A DNA stretch of 64,000 nucleotides from Bryobacterales bacterium (GTDB lineage Bacteria; Acidobacteriota; Terriglobia; Bryobacterales; UBA6623), in NCBI GenBank assembly GCA_026713545.1, contig JAPOOG010000150.1:1-64000 (forward strand), given 5' to 3'. Shown here one piece after another: positions 38,342-48,960 of this stretch. Positions within the stretch are counted from its first letter, which is position 1. Every line of letters begins with the position of its first letter. The position numbers and the translations under genes are program-made. The notes beneath the pieces were generated by a model, which saw only the letters and a list, made by a program, of their open reading frames with translations, was not told the origin of the DNA and did no database searches.

Positions 38342-39847
38342 GTGGCGATACCGTTCAAACCCAAGGCCGGGCGACGCGCGACGCGCTTGGCGTGCGGTGA
38401 AACCCGCCGCGAGTTCCTGTGGCAGGCCGGCGGAGGCTTCGCCGGCACGGCCCTCACCTATCTGCTGGCCCAGGACGGTTTCTTCGGCGCGCAAGCGCGC
38501 GCCGCGAGCAGAACGGCCGGCGGCGCGGAGGCCGCCTCGCCGCTCGCGCCCAAACAGCCCCACTTCGAGGCCAGGGCCAAGCGCTGCATTTTCCTGTTCA
38601 TGTATGGCGGGGGCAGTCAGGTCGATACGTTCGACCCCAAGCCCGAGTTGAACCGGCGGCACGGCGAGCCGATGCCGGACTTCGATGCCGACCCGCTGCT
38701 CGCGATGCGCCGCAGCCGCCTCGGCGGACTGCTCGGCTCGACGCGGACGTTCAAGAAGTACGGCGAGTCGGGCATCGAGGTCTCCGATCTCTATCCCAAC
38801 GTTGCAAGCAAAATCGATGACATCGCGGTCATCCGCGGCACCTACGCCGACAGCTTCGCGCACGGCTCCGGGCTGCTTCAGATGAACACCGGTTTCATAC
38901 GGCAGGGCCACCCGAGCGTCGGCTCGTGGGTGACCTACGGCCTCGGCACCGAGAACCAGGACCTGCCGGCCTACGTCGTTCTGCTCGATCACCGCGGCGG
39001 TCCCATCTCGGGTCCTCCGAACTGGTCCTCGGGCTTCATGCCGGCGACGTACCAGGGAACGCAGTTCCGCTCCACGGGCGACCCGATTCTCCATCTCGAG
39101 CCCCCCGAAGGCGTTTCGCGGGAGCAACAGCGGCAACAGCTCGATCTGTTGTCGAAGTTCGACGACCTTCCCGGCGGCGCAGCCGGTCCGGAAAGCGACG
39201 AACTCGAGGCGCGCATCGCCAGCTACGAGCTGGCCTTCCGCATGCAGCAGTCGGCGCCCGAGGCCGTCGATCTCTCGAGCGAAACCCAGGCGACGAAGAA
39301 CCTCTACGGCCTTGACCGGAAGGTGACGGAGAAGTTCGGCCGCAACTGCCTCATCGCCCGCCGCCTGGTCGAACGCGGCGTCCGCTTCGTGCAGGTCTAC
39401 TCGGGAGGAGGCCACGGCGACGACACCTGGGACGCCCATGGCGATGTCGACAGCAACCACGAGCTCCACTGCGCCGAAACCGACCTGCCGATGGCCGGCC
39501 TGCTCAGCGACCTGCACAGCCGCGGCCTTCTGGAAGACACCCTCGTCGTCTGGGCCGGCGAGTTCGGCCGCACTCCCACCAGCCAGAACACCCTCGGCCG
39601 CGACCACAGCCCCCGCGGCTTCTCCACCTGGATCGCCGGCGGCGGCGTCAAGGGCGGCCAGGCCGTCGGCGCCACCGACGACTTCGGCTACAAGGCCGTC
39701 GAGAACACGGTCCACGTCCACGACCTGCACGCGACCATCCTCCACCTGATGGGCCTCGACCACACGCTGCTGACGTACTTCCACGGCGGACGCGACATGC
39801 GCCTGACCGACGTGCACGGCCGGGTCGTTCGGGAATTGTTGGCTTAG
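38342..39847 (+). CDS. DUF1501 protein, Tat-exported
   Basis: 501 residues from a GTG start 16 nt after the preceding gene, so one operon. A twin-arginine motif (Arg22-Arg23, TRREFLWQAGGG) leads a hydrophobic region ending near AQARA. DUF1501 shares the alkaline-phosphatase/sulfatase-like fold: FLFMYGGGSQVDTFDPKP at the start of the domain, YSGGGHGDDTWDAHGDVDSNHELHCAETD in pieces near 360-385, GEFGRTPTSQ, and GRDHSPRGFSTWIAGGG. With its DUF1549/1553 partner it is thought to form an exported complex; substrate unknown. Its stop TAG is the first three bases of repeat C1. Confidence 0.92.
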   Translation: MAIPFKPKAGRRATRLACGETRREFLWQAGGGFAGTALTYLLAQDGFFGAQARAASRTAGGAEAASPLAPKQPHFEARAKRCIFLFMYGGGSQVDTFDPKPELNRRHGEPMPDFDADPLLAMRRSRLGGLLGSTRTFKKYGESGIEVSDLYPNVASKIDDIAVIRGTYADSFAHGSGLLQMNTGFIRQGHPSVGSWVTYGLGTENQDLPAYVVLLDHRGGPISGPPNWSSGFMPATYQGTQFRSTGDPILHLEPPEGVSREQQRQQLDLLSKFDDLPGGAAGPESDELEARIASYELAFRMQQSAPEAVDLSSETQATKNLYGLDRKVTEKFGRNCLIARRLVERGVRFVQVYSGGGHGDDTWDAHGDVDSNHELHCAETDLPMAGLLSDLHSRGLLEDTLVVWAGEFGRTPTSQNTLGRDHSPRGFSTWIAGGGVKGGQAVGATDDFGYKAVENTVHVHDLHATILHLMGLDHTLLTYFHGGRDMRLTDVHGRVVRELLA

Positions 39848-40110
39848 CAGCCCGTGGCAAAAGTCCCGTGGAAGGCGCGGCGGGCTCCTGCGGTCGCTCG
39901 GCGAGAAGTGAGGAGGATGGCGATCCGGGTGATCTCCTCTGACGAACGACAAAGCCGACGAGCGCAAATGTCCGTCGCCCAAAGGGTTACGCGCCCCTTC
40001 CGCTCGGCTGCGCAGAGAGCGAGGCGCCACGTTTTTGGAACAGCCAGGCGTTACGTCATCGGCGCCGGGGCGCGTAACGCCGCCCGCGTGACTTTTGCCA
40101 GGGGCTGCTA
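39845..40110 (+). mobile_element. Family C MITE-like element, complete copy C1
   Basis: 266 bp with inverted ends: left TAGCAGCCCGTGGCAAAAGT and right (read inward) TAGCAGCCCCTGGCAAAAGT, one mismatch in 20. No open frame for a transposase. The interior is shared with the fragment at 10211-10534. The left terminus coincides with the DUF1501 stop codon. Confidence 0.75.
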
Positions 40111-40156
40111 GCTTCGACGCTCGGCCGGGATTTGGCGTGAACCGGGAGGAGGCGGG

Positions 40157-40454
40157 ATGATTCCTGTCATCGAGGAGAGGGCCGACGAACTGAAGCGTCT
40201 CTGCCTCCAGTACGGGGTCCGGCGGCTCGACCTGTTCGGGTCCGCCGCAACCGGCCCGTACGATCCGGAAGAGAGCGACCTTGACTTCCTGGTCGAGTTT
40301 CAACCCGCGGCTCTCGACGCCTATGCGGACGCCTACTTCGGCCTGCTGGAAGCTCTCGGACGGCTTTTCGGTCGGCCCGTGGACCTGGTGGTGGAGTCTG
40401 CCATCAGGAATCCCTACTTCCTGCAATCGGTGGAGCGGACGAGAACGCCCGTCT

Positions 40455-40465
<11 letters not shown>
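40157..40465 (+). CDS. mntA: Minimal nucleotidyltransferase, MntA-type antitoxin
   Basis: 102 residues. The nucleotidyltransferase motif LDLFGSAATGPYDPEESDLDFLVEF gives GS near residue 29 and the paired aspartates DLD near 42-44; a later VDLVVE supplies the third acidic position. In HepT-MntA modules this enzyme AMPylates and silences the HEPN ribonuclease HepT. The next frame overlaps its end by 11 bp and begins like HepT, confirming the pairing, but that partner is broken. It may therefore be an orphan antitoxin. Confidence 0.82.
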
Positions 40466-42273
<1,808 letters not shown>

Positions 42274-42283
42274 GCCGCCTGCC

Positions 42284-42544
42284 TTAACTTCCACGTTTCC
42301 CCGGGAACGTTATTCCTCTTGCCGCGACCGTCCAACCCCAACCCTGGCTGGGCTTGGCCCGTCGGCCGCTGGCGTCGCGCGACCCTTCCAGCAGCCCTTC
42401 AAGATGCGCCATGCGCTCGCGGAGTTCACCAATCTGGGACTCCAGCCCGCTGATCCTCTTATCCAGGCGCGATTCCATCTGCGCCATGTCCTGCCGCAGC
42501 CCGCGACTCCTGGTCAGGATCAGCCCGGCCAAGGTAACGCCCAC
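42284..42544 (-). CDS. Small anchored coiled-coil protein, probably N-terminally shortened
   Basis: 86 residues from a GTG start. A short hydrophobic N-terminus (GVTLAGLILTRSRGLRQDM) leads into a coiled coil (MESRLDKRISGLESQIGELRERMAHLEGLLEG). This resembles a widespread small bacterial family with one membrane helix plus coiled coil. A stop codon sits immediately upstream of the GTG and there is no good ribosome binding site, so the usual longer membrane segment may be lost. Its C-terminus after SRDASG is unlike the family. Confidence 0.55.
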   Translation of the reverse strand: MGVTLAGLILTRSRGLRQDMAQMESRLDKRISGLESQIGELRERMAHLEGLLEGSRDASGRRAKPSQGWGWTVAARGITFPGKRGS

Positions 42545-42637
42545 CTATAATCAGAGTGACTTCACAGGATCATACGTGACTATTATGAGAATTGCTATGT
42601 GAGTTGCCGGTCGCAGGCCGTTGGCGCTGATCCCTCA

Positions 42638-43255
42638 GTGAACTTCCTGGCTCACCTTTCCTTGTCCGGCGACGATCCCGAAGTGATGCTCGGGAATCTG
42701 ATGGGCGACTTTCTGAAGGGAGTCGACGCGACCGGTTATCCGCCCTCTATTCAGCGGGGGATTCGACTCCACCGCACCATCGACAGCTTCACGGACGCGC
42801 ATCCCGTCTTCGGGCGCAGCCGCCGCAGGCTTCCCCCGCCCTATCGCCGCTATGGCGGTGTGCTCGTTGATGTCTTCTACGACCACTTCCTGGCTCGTGA
42901 CTGGCGCCGCTACCGGCCGCGTGAAGACCTGTCCTCTTTCGTGCGCCGCACTTATCGAATGCTTGCAAACCCGCCGCTCGATCCGCCGCCGCGATTGAAA
43001 AACGCACTGCCGCGCATGATTCGTGAGGATTGGCTCGGCTCCTGTGTGACCCAAGACGGCATCGACCGACAGTTGAAGCGCATCAGCCGCCGCGTGTCGC
43101 GGGCAAATCCGCTTGGGAGCGGCGTATCCCAACTCGCGCTTCACTATGACGGGCTCGCCGCGGATTTCGCGGAATTCTTCCCGGCGGTCATGCGGCGCGT
43201 CACACACGTAACCGAGGTCGAGATGCCACAGGTCCCGGAGGAGCGTGCGTCTTGA
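42638..43255 (+). CDS. acpH: Acyl carrier protein phosphodiesterase (AcpH/DUF479)
   Basis: 205 residues from GTG 42638, which gives the family's canonical N-terminus (NFLAHLSLSG). AcpH removes 4'-phosphopantetheine from holo-acyl carrier protein using an HD-like metal site. Conserved elements are MLGNLMGDFLKG, GIRLHRTIDSFTDAHPVF (with the His-Asp ligands) and VFYDHFLARDW. The C-terminus LALHYDGLAADFAEFFP is also typical. Its stop overlaps the next gene's start by 4 nt, though no functional link with a symporter is known. Confidence 0.88.
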   Translation: MNFLAHLSLSGDDPEVMLGNLMGDFLKGVDATGYPPSIQRGIRLHRTIDSFTDAHPVFGRSRRRLPPPYRRYGGVLVDVFYDHFLARDWRRYRPREDLSSFVRRTYRMLANPPLDPPPRLKNALPRMIREDWLGSCVTQDGIDRQLKRISRRVSRANPLGSGVSQLALHYDGLAADFAEFFPAVMRRVTHVTEVEMPQVPEERAS

Positions 43256-44832
43256 CCGGCACGATCATCATCGCCCTGTATTTCGCAGCGGTTCTCGGCA
43301 TCGGGTTCTACCATTCGCGCCGCAAGACGACGACGACCGAGTACTTCCTGGCGGGCAAGCACGTCGGCTGGTTCGCGGTGGGCGCGACGCTGTTCTCGAC
43401 GAATATCGGAAGCGAGCACTTCATCGGATTGGCCGGCACCGGCGCATCCAGCGGCTTGGCCGTCGGTTGCTACGAGTGGTCGGCGAGTTTCTGCCTCATT
43501 GCCCTGGGGTGGATCTTCATCCCGCAGTATCTACGCAGCCGTGTGTTTACGATGCCGGAGTTTCTCGAGCGCCGTTTCAGCCCCGGCGCCCGCTGGTACC
43601 TGACGGGGGTGTCGCTCGTCGCGTACATCTTCACGAAGATCTCCGTCGCGCTGTTCGCGGGCGGCATTCTCATTCGCGAGATCTTCGGTTGGGACTACAT
43701 GACGTCCGCCATTCTGCTGGTGATCGTCACGGGTGTCTACACCGTGACCGGCGGACTCTCGGCGGTCATCTACACCGATCTGTTCCAGGCCTTCATCCTG
43801 ATCGGCGGGGCCGCGCTGCTCACGTTTCTGGGCCTGGGCGCCGTCGGCGGGTTCGCGGGACTCCGGGAAGCATTGCCCCCGGACTTCTTCCACATGATCA
43901 AACCGCTCGACCATCCGGACTTTCCCTGGCTGGGCACGACGGTGGGCACGCTCATTCTGGGGATCTGGTACTGGTGCACCGACCAGGTCATTGTCCAGAA
44001 GGCGCTCAGCGCGAGAAGCGTGACCGACGCGCGGACGGGCACGATCTTCGCCGCGGCTCTCAAGATCCTGCCGGTGTTCATCCTCGTGCTGCCGGGCCTG
44101 ATCGCGCGGGCGCTGTGGCCGTACGACGTTACGGGCGACAACGCCTACCCGCTGCTCGTCCAACGGCTGCTGCCGCCGGGCTTGACCGGGTTGATGGTGG
44201 CTGCGCTGCTGGCGGCGCTGATGTCGTCGCTGAGCTCGGTGTTCAACTCCTGCTCGACGCTGCTCACGATGGACGTCTACCGCAAGCTCCACCCGGAAGC
44301 GGGTGAGCGGCGCCTCGTGTGGGTGGGGCGGCTCAGCACGGCTGTCATCGTCGGACTCAGCATCGCCTGGATCCCCTTCATCCGCTATCTGGACGATGAG
44401 ATCTATCAATACCTGCAGAGCGTTCAGGCTTACGTGGGCGCGCCGATCACCGCTACCTTCCTCACGGGCATTCTCTGGAAGGGCGCCACGGCGCGGGCGG
44501 CGTTGACGACCCTGCTCGTCGGCGGGCTTGCGGGCGCCTCGCGCTTTGTTCTCGACATCCTGCACAAGGCGATGGGCTACGACCTCGGTCCCTTGATGGT
44601 GATCGTGGACTTCAGCTTTCTCAACTTCAGCGTGATGGTTTTCTTCGGCTGCGTGGCGCTGATGATTGCGGTCAGTTCAATCGGAGAAAAGCCTGTGCTG
44701 GCGCGCATCGCCGGCCTGACGCTCGATTGGGCCGCCGAACGGGACCTCGACCCCGGCGCCGAACGCCGCATGGCCGTGGCGACCGGGATCGTCGCCTGCG
44801 CCGTGCTCGTCCTCTGGCACCACTTCCGCTGA
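43252..44832 (+). CDS. Sodium:solute symporter (SSS/SGLT family)
   Basis: 526 residues, about 13 transmembrane helices, LeuT-like fold. A TTG start overlaps acpH by 4 nt. Typical SGLT-like segments are FYHSRRKTTTTEYFLAGKHVGWFAVGATLFSTNIGSEHFIGLAGTG in pieces over residues 17-62, the GGLSAVIYTD loop, WYWCTDQVIVQKAL, and LAALMSSLSSVFNSCSTLLTMD with the sodium-site serines. The closest functional group is the sugar or inositol transporters (SGLT/vSGLT type) rather than proline or pantothenate. The exact substrate is unknown. Confidence 0.88.
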   Translation: MTGTIIIALYFAAVLGIGFYHSRRKTTTTEYFLAGKHVGWFAVGATLFSTNIGSEHFIGLAGTGASSGLAVGCYEWSASFCLIALGWIFIPQYLRSRVFTMPEFLERRFSPGARWYLTGVSLVAYIFTKISVALFAGGILIREIFGWDYMTSAILLVIVTGVYTVTGGLSAVIYTDLFQAFILIGGAALLTFLGLGAVGGFAGLREALPPDFFHMIKPLDHPDFPWLGTTVGTLILGIWYWCTDQVIVQKALSARSVTDARTGTIFAAALKILPVFILVLPGLIARALWPYDVTGDNAYPLLVQRLLPPGLTGLMVAALLAALMSSLSSVFNSCSTLLTMDVYRKLHPEAGERRLVWVGRLSTAVIVGLSIAWIPFIRYLDDEIYQYLQSVQAYVGAPITATFLTGILWKGATARAALTTLLVGGLAGASRFVLDILHKAMGYDLGPLMVIVDFSFLNFSVMVFFGCVALMIAVSSIGEKPVLARIAGLTLDWAAERDLDPGAERRMAVATGIVACAVLVLWHHFR

Positions 44833-44960
44833 CTCGGCGGGCGCAAACCCTTTCCAGTGAGGACGACAACCCGCCGGGGGAACTCTGAAGTTACGTGCTG
44901 AGAGAGCGCTCGTTCGGCGGCCTGAGGATTGCGAAAAGGGGTTCCGGGAAACCGCGGGCC

Positions 44961-45142
44961 AGCCTGCATTTCTCACCCCGTGGCGAGGCGAAGTGCGTGA
45001 GAGAGCCGTCAGGACGAGGCGCGCGCCGCTTGGCGCGCGCAGGCGTACTCGAACCGTACGTTGAGCACGGCAAGCAAGCGCAACGAAGTCATGGCGGTCG
45101 TATGGCGTGCTTCGACCGTCGGGTGGTGAGAAATGCAGGCTA
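44961..45142 (+). repeat. Family A dispersed repeat, full copy A7
   Basis: AGCCTGCATTTCTCACCCCG at the left and GTGGTGAGAAATGCAGGCTA at the right form inverted ends. The core has GAGCACGGCAAGCAAGCG and CAACGAAGTCATGGCGGT. The right terminus, read leftward, is TAGCCTGC and its TAG is the SDR gene's stop codon. The preceding 44833-44960 holds nothing recognisable. Confidence 0.85.
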
Positions 45143-45901
45143 ATCCATCAACATCCCGCCGTTGATCTCGATCGTCTCGCCCACGATGTGGCTCGACCGG
45201 TCGCTGGCGAGGAACGTGATCATCCCGGCGACCTCCCCGGACTCGCCGGCCCTGCCTTGCGGGATGGTCGATACCATCGCGTTCATCCGCTCTTCGCTGC
45301 TGAATCGCTCGTGGAACGGCGTCAGGATCACGCCCGGGTGTACGGCGTTCACGCGGATGCCGTGGCCGATCAGCTCCTTGGCCAGCCCCTTCGTCATGCA
45401 GGTCATCGCCGCCTTCGCCGCCGCGTAGGGCATGGCGCCGAGACCGCCGCCGTTGCGCGCCGCGATCGAGCTGATATTGATGATCGTGCCGGAGCCCCGC
45501 TCGATCATGTGCGCCGCCACCGGCTTCGTTACCCAGAAGGCGCTGTTCAGGTTCACGTCCATCCCCTGCCGCCACAATTCATCGCTGATGTCGAGCAGCA
45601 GCTTTCGGGCGACGAGCGAACCCGCGTTGTTGACCAGACAATCGATGCGGCCGCACCCGGCCTGTACGTCCGACACCAGCTTGCGCGCGCCCTCCGCGGT
45701 CGACAGATCTCCCTGATAGACCACGGCCGTTCCGCCTGCGGCCTCGATCTTTCCCGCCACTTCATGGGCGGCATCCGAACTGGTGTTGTAGTGGACGGCG
45801 ACGCGGGAGCCTTCCCGCGCCAGATCCAGCGCCGCCGCCGCTCCAATCCCCGTGCTGGAGCCGGTCACGAGCGAGACATGCGCTGACGGAAACATGGGCA
45901 T
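45140..45901 (-). CDS. Short-chain dehydrogenase/reductase
   Basis: 253 residues, classical SDR. The cofactor motif TGSSTGIG is at 13-20, NNAG near 92, and the Ser-Tyr-Lys triad falls in INISSIAARNGG...PYAAAKAA. The C-terminal GETIEINGGMLMD resembles FabG and sugar dehydrogenases. Substrate unknown. Neighbouring aldehyde dehydrogenase and FAH genes on the other strand suggest it might oxidise a sugar or sugar acid, but this is inference. Its 5' end was duplicated upstream (46185-46253). Confidence 0.9.
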   Translation of the reverse strand: MPMFPSAHVSLVTGSSTGIGAAAALDLAREGSRVAVHYNTSSDAAHEVAGKIEAAGGTAVVYQGDLSTAEGARKLVSDVQAGCGRIDCLVNNAGSLVARKLLLDISDELWRQGMDVNLNSAFWVTKPVAAHMIERGSGTIINISSIAARNGGGLGAMPYAAAKAAMTCMTKGLAKELIGHGIRVNAVHPGVILTPFHERFSSEERMNAMVSTIPQGRAGESGEVAGMITFLASDRSSHIVGETIEINGGMLMD

Positions 45902-45928
45902 AGGGGGCCTAATTGTCGAGGAAAGCGT

Positions 45929-46147
45929 TCAATCCGAGGGATCCAGCTTCTCCGCAATGTCGGATAGCTGCCCGACCATCGCCTTCAAGCGCATGCCGAT
46001 CACTTGCATTTCTCCGACAAGCTCCCGATGTCGCAGTTCCTCCAGGTAATAGTTCGTTCCGGCCTGCGACGATTCGGCGTCAAGGTCGTGGAGCTTCACC
46101 AGCTCATCGTTGGAGGTATTCTTGAGGTCTTTATAAGGGATGCCCAT
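45929..46147 (-). CDS. Small helical protein of unknown function
   Basis: 72 residues from ATG 46147 with AGGAGA upstream. It is predicted almost wholly helical: DLKNTSNDELVKLHDLDAES, then GTNYYLEELRHRELVGEMQ and MVGQLSDIAEKLD. Many bacteria have similar short proteins with a YLEELxxRE helix; none has an assigned role that I know. It lies between the SDR gene and a duplicated scrap of that gene's 5' end, in the same direction. Confidence 0.65.
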   Translation of the reverse strand: MGIPYKDLKNTSNDELVKLHDLDAESSQAGTNYYLEELRHRELVGEMQVIGMRLKAMVGQLSDIAEKLDPSD

Positions 46148-46184
46148 GATTTCGTCTCTCCTGTTCGTGTGAGAGGTACGGATT

Positions 46185-46253
46185 TCACACACCCATTCTA
46201 AACCTGCTGGAGCCGGTCGCAAGCGAGACATGCGATGATGGGAAGATGGGCAT
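46185..46253 (-). pseudogene. Duplicated 5' scrap of the SDR gene
   Basis: It reads MPIFPSSHVSLATGSS before diverging, against MPMFPSAHVSLVTGSS in the intact gene at 45901. Upstream letters (CATAGG...C) are shared too. A stop follows after 22 codons. It marks a local duplication or insertion that placed the small helical gene between two SDR starts. Confidence 0.7.
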
Positions 46254-46402
46254 AGGCGCCCGACTGTAGTAAAAAAGATATTTCTGCTCTGCGGCGAAAG
46301 CCGTACCCTGGCGGCGGATTTCGGCCCTCCCCCATTCGAAGCCGAGGACGTCAACAAGGCGTGCAGGCCAGCCTTTGTCCGCCACGTTTCCTGGAGACAC
46401 CG

Positions 46403-47854
46403 ATGAGCGAAGCGAAAACGTACTCAAACTACATCAACGGCGAGTGGGTCACCTCCGACCGGACCTTCGAAGTCCGTAATCCGGCCGATACCGACGACTT
46501 GGTTGCCGTCTTTCCCAAAGGCAGCCCCGGCGACATCGCCAACGCCGCGGCGGCGGCGCAAGAAGCGTTCGCCGGCTGGGCGGCGCTGCCCGGACCCGCC
46601 CGAGGCAGGTACCTCTTCAAGATCGCCGATATTCTCGAGAGCAAGCTCGACCAGCTTGGTGAGGAGATGACGCGCGAGGAAGGCAAGACCCTGCCCGAGG
46701 CCAAGGGCGAGACGATGCGCTCGATCAACATCTTCCGCTATTTCGGCAGCGAAGGATCGCGCATCCCCGGCCACATGGTTCCCTCCGAACGCGACCGTGT
46801 CTTCATGTACGCCTTCCGGAAACCTCTCGGGGTCGTCGGTCTGATCACCCCGTGGAACTTCCCGAGCGCCATACCCGCCTGGAAGCTGGCTCCGGCGATG
46901 GTCGCCGGCAACACCGTCATCATGAACCCCGCGTCCGCCGCGCCTCTGAGCGCCTGGAGGATCATCGAGGCCTGCCATGAAGCCGGCGTGCCCAAGGGCG
47001 TCGTCAATTTCGTGGCCGGTTCCGGCGGCGAGTTGGGCGACGCTCTCGTCAATGCGGCTCCCCTCAAGGCGGTCTCGTTCACCGGATCGTGTGAGATCGG
47101 CAACCAGCTCCACGAGAAAGCTTCGAAGCGCCGACTGCGCATTCAACTGGAAATGGGCGGCAAGAACCCCACCATCGTCCTGAACGACGCGATTCTGGGC
47201 AAGGCTGTCGGCAACACCGTCAACGCCGCATTCTTCTCCACCGGCCAGAAATGCACCGCCACCAGCCGCGTGATCGTCGAGGACGGCATCTATGACGAGT
47301 TCGTAGCCGCTCTCATCGAGGCCACCCGAAAACTGAAGGTCGGCAACGGGCTCGAAGCCGGCGTTCAGATCGGGCCCGCCATCGATCAGGCTCAGCTCGA
47401 AACCGACCTGGGCTACATCGAGATCGCCCGCAACGAAGGCGCCAGGCTCGAATGCGGCGGCAACCGCCTGACCGGCGGCGCCTATGACAAAGGCTACTTC
47501 GTCGAGCCCACCGTTTTCACCGGCGTCACCGAGAACATGAGGATCGCCCAGGAGGAGGTCTTCGGACCGGTGCTGGCCGTGATGCGCGCCAAGGACTACG
47601 ACGACGCCATCCGAATCGCCAACAACATCGCTTTCGGCCTGTCGGCCTCGATCCAGACTCAGGACGTGTCACGCATCCTCGAATACGCCTCGCAAATCGA
47701 GGCCGGTCTCGTCACCGTCAATCTGCCGAGCGCGGGCGTCGAGTATCAGTTGCCCTTCGGCGGCACCAAGGACTCCAGCTTCGGCCCGAAAGAGCAGGGT
47801 CCGGCGGCGCTCGACTTCTACACCGACTACAAGACGGTCTATCTCGGCTACTAG
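46403..47854 (+). CDS. NAD(P)-dependent aldehyde dehydrogenase
   Basis: 483 residues from ATG 46403. The ALDH fold has cofactor motif ITPWNFP near 147-153, FTGSCEIG, general-base Glu in LEMGGKNP, and nucleophile Cys in FFSTGQKCTATSR. The length and the FAH-type gene 13 nt downstream fit 2-oxoglutarate semialdehyde (2,5-dioxovalerate) dehydrogenase, the last step of non-phosphorylative pentose or sugar-acid oxidation. That substrate is inference. Cytosolic, no signal peptide. Confidence 0.92.
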   Translation: MSEAKTYSNYINGEWVTSDRTFEVRNPADTDDLVAVFPKGSPGDIANAAAAAQEAFAGWAALPGPARGRYLFKIADILESKLDQLGEEMTREEGKTLPEAKGETMRSINIFRYFGSEGSRIPGHMVPSERDRVFMYAFRKPLGVVGLITPWNFPSAIPAWKLAPAMVAGNTVIMNPASAAPLSAWRIIEACHEAGVPKGVVNFVAGSGGELGDALVNAAPLKAVSFTGSCEIGNQLHEKASKRRLRIQLEMGGKNPTIVLNDAILGKAVGNTVNAAFFSTGQKCTATSRVIVEDGIYDEFVAALIEATRKLKVGNGLEAGVQIGPAIDQAQLETDLGYIEIARNEGARLECGGNRLTGGAYDKGYFVEPTVFTGVTENMRIAQEEVFGPVLAVMRAKDYDDAIRIANNIAFGLSASIQTQDVSRILEYASQIEAGLVTVNLPSAGVEYQLPFGGTKDSSFGPKEQGPAALDFYTDYKTVYLGY

Positions 47855-47867
47855 AGGGGGCTCTGTC

Positions 47868-48719
47868 ATGAAGCTGGCCCAGGTTCGTATCGCAGCCACC
47901 GGCGCGCTTTCCGCGGCCATCGTTCACCAAAACGGCTATCGGCTGATCATCAGCCACACGATGGCTTCGCTCATTCGCCAGGCCGAGCAGGAAGGACGCG
48001 GCCTGGCCGACCTCGCCGAGGAACTGGCGCTGGTCGACCCCGTCATGCTCGAACTCGCCATGCCGGTGACCCCGAGCGAAGTCTGGGCCTGCGGCTGCTC
48101 GTATGCGCCGAGCGCCGAGTTCCGCGACGGCGAGCTGGGCGCGGGCGAAGGCCCCTACGGCTACGTGTCCGACCCGGCGCACCGTCCCGAGCTGTTCTTC
48201 AAGGGCACCGCTCGGGTTTGCGTCGGCCCGAACGAACCGGTCGGCATCCGCCCGGACTCGACCTTCACCGCGCCGGAGCCCGAACTCGCTCTCGTGCTCG
48301 ACAGCAGGGCCAGGATCGTGGGCTACACTCTCGGCAACGACGTTTCCGCTTGGGATATCGAACGCGAGAACCCTCTCTATCTGCCGCAGTCGAAGGTCTA
48401 CGACAGGTGTTGCGCGCTGGGGCCGTTCCTGGTGACTCCGGACGAAATCGACGACCCCTATCAACTCGACATGACCTGCAGCATCCGCCGCCACGGCGAT
48501 GTGACCTTCGAAGGCAAGGCCTCCACGGCCCAACTTCGGAGGAGATTCGAGGAACTGGTCGAGTGTCTTCGCCTCGGCAATTCCATCCCCGCCGCGACCG
48601 TGCTGCTGACCGGCACCGGGATCATCGTGACCCAGGAGGCCGCGCTGGCCCCCGGCGACGTCGTGACCATCGATGTCCCGGGGCTCGGGTGCCTCGTCAA
48701 CCCCGCTGTTGCCGCTTAG
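47868..48719 (+). CDS. Fumarylacetoacetate hydrolase-fold protein, possible 2-keto-3-deoxy-sugar-acid dehydratase
   Basis: 283 residues, 13 nt after the aldehyde dehydrogenase and so co-transcribed. The FAH fold includes the metal-binding PEPELALVLD (about 137-146), GYTLGNDVSAWDIERENPLYLPQ and TGTGIIVTQE. In archaeal and some bacterial pentose pathways FAH-family enzymes dehydrate 2-keto-3-deoxy-pentonate to 2-oxoglutarate semialdehyde, which the upstream dehydrogenase would oxidise. WACGCSY near residue 75 is in the place where many relatives have WAAGVTY. The dehydratase role is a context-based guess. Confidence 0.85.
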   Translation: MKLAQVRIAATGALSAAIVHQNGYRLIISHTMASLIRQAEQEGRGLADLAEELALVDPVMLELAMPVTPSEVWACGCSYAPSAEFRDGELGAGEGPYGYVSDPAHRPELFFKGTARVCVGPNEPVGIRPDSTFTAPEPELALVLDSRARIVGYTLGNDVSAWDIERENPLYLPQSKVYDRCCALGPFLVTPDEIDDPYQLDMTCSIRRHGDVTFEGKASTAQLRRRFEELVECLRLGNSIPAATVLLTGTGIIVTQEAALAPGDVVTIDVPGLGCLVNPAVAA

Positions 48720-48960
48720 GAACACGCGGTAAGCCGGGGCATAGTAAGACTTACCTAAAGGACTGAATATCTCATCACATGGGGCTTCGGGCGGAAGCGG
48801 ATCCTGTTATAGGTTGAGGGAGTAGCTGTTCCAGCGGCTTAAGATCTGATCGGGCACCCATCATCCGGTATGGCTGATACCAACCGAAGCGTTTGTTGTT
48901 AGACGAGGTTCGCAGCCACTCATAGGATGCGCCTTTCCACGGCGCTCTGAGACAGTCAGG

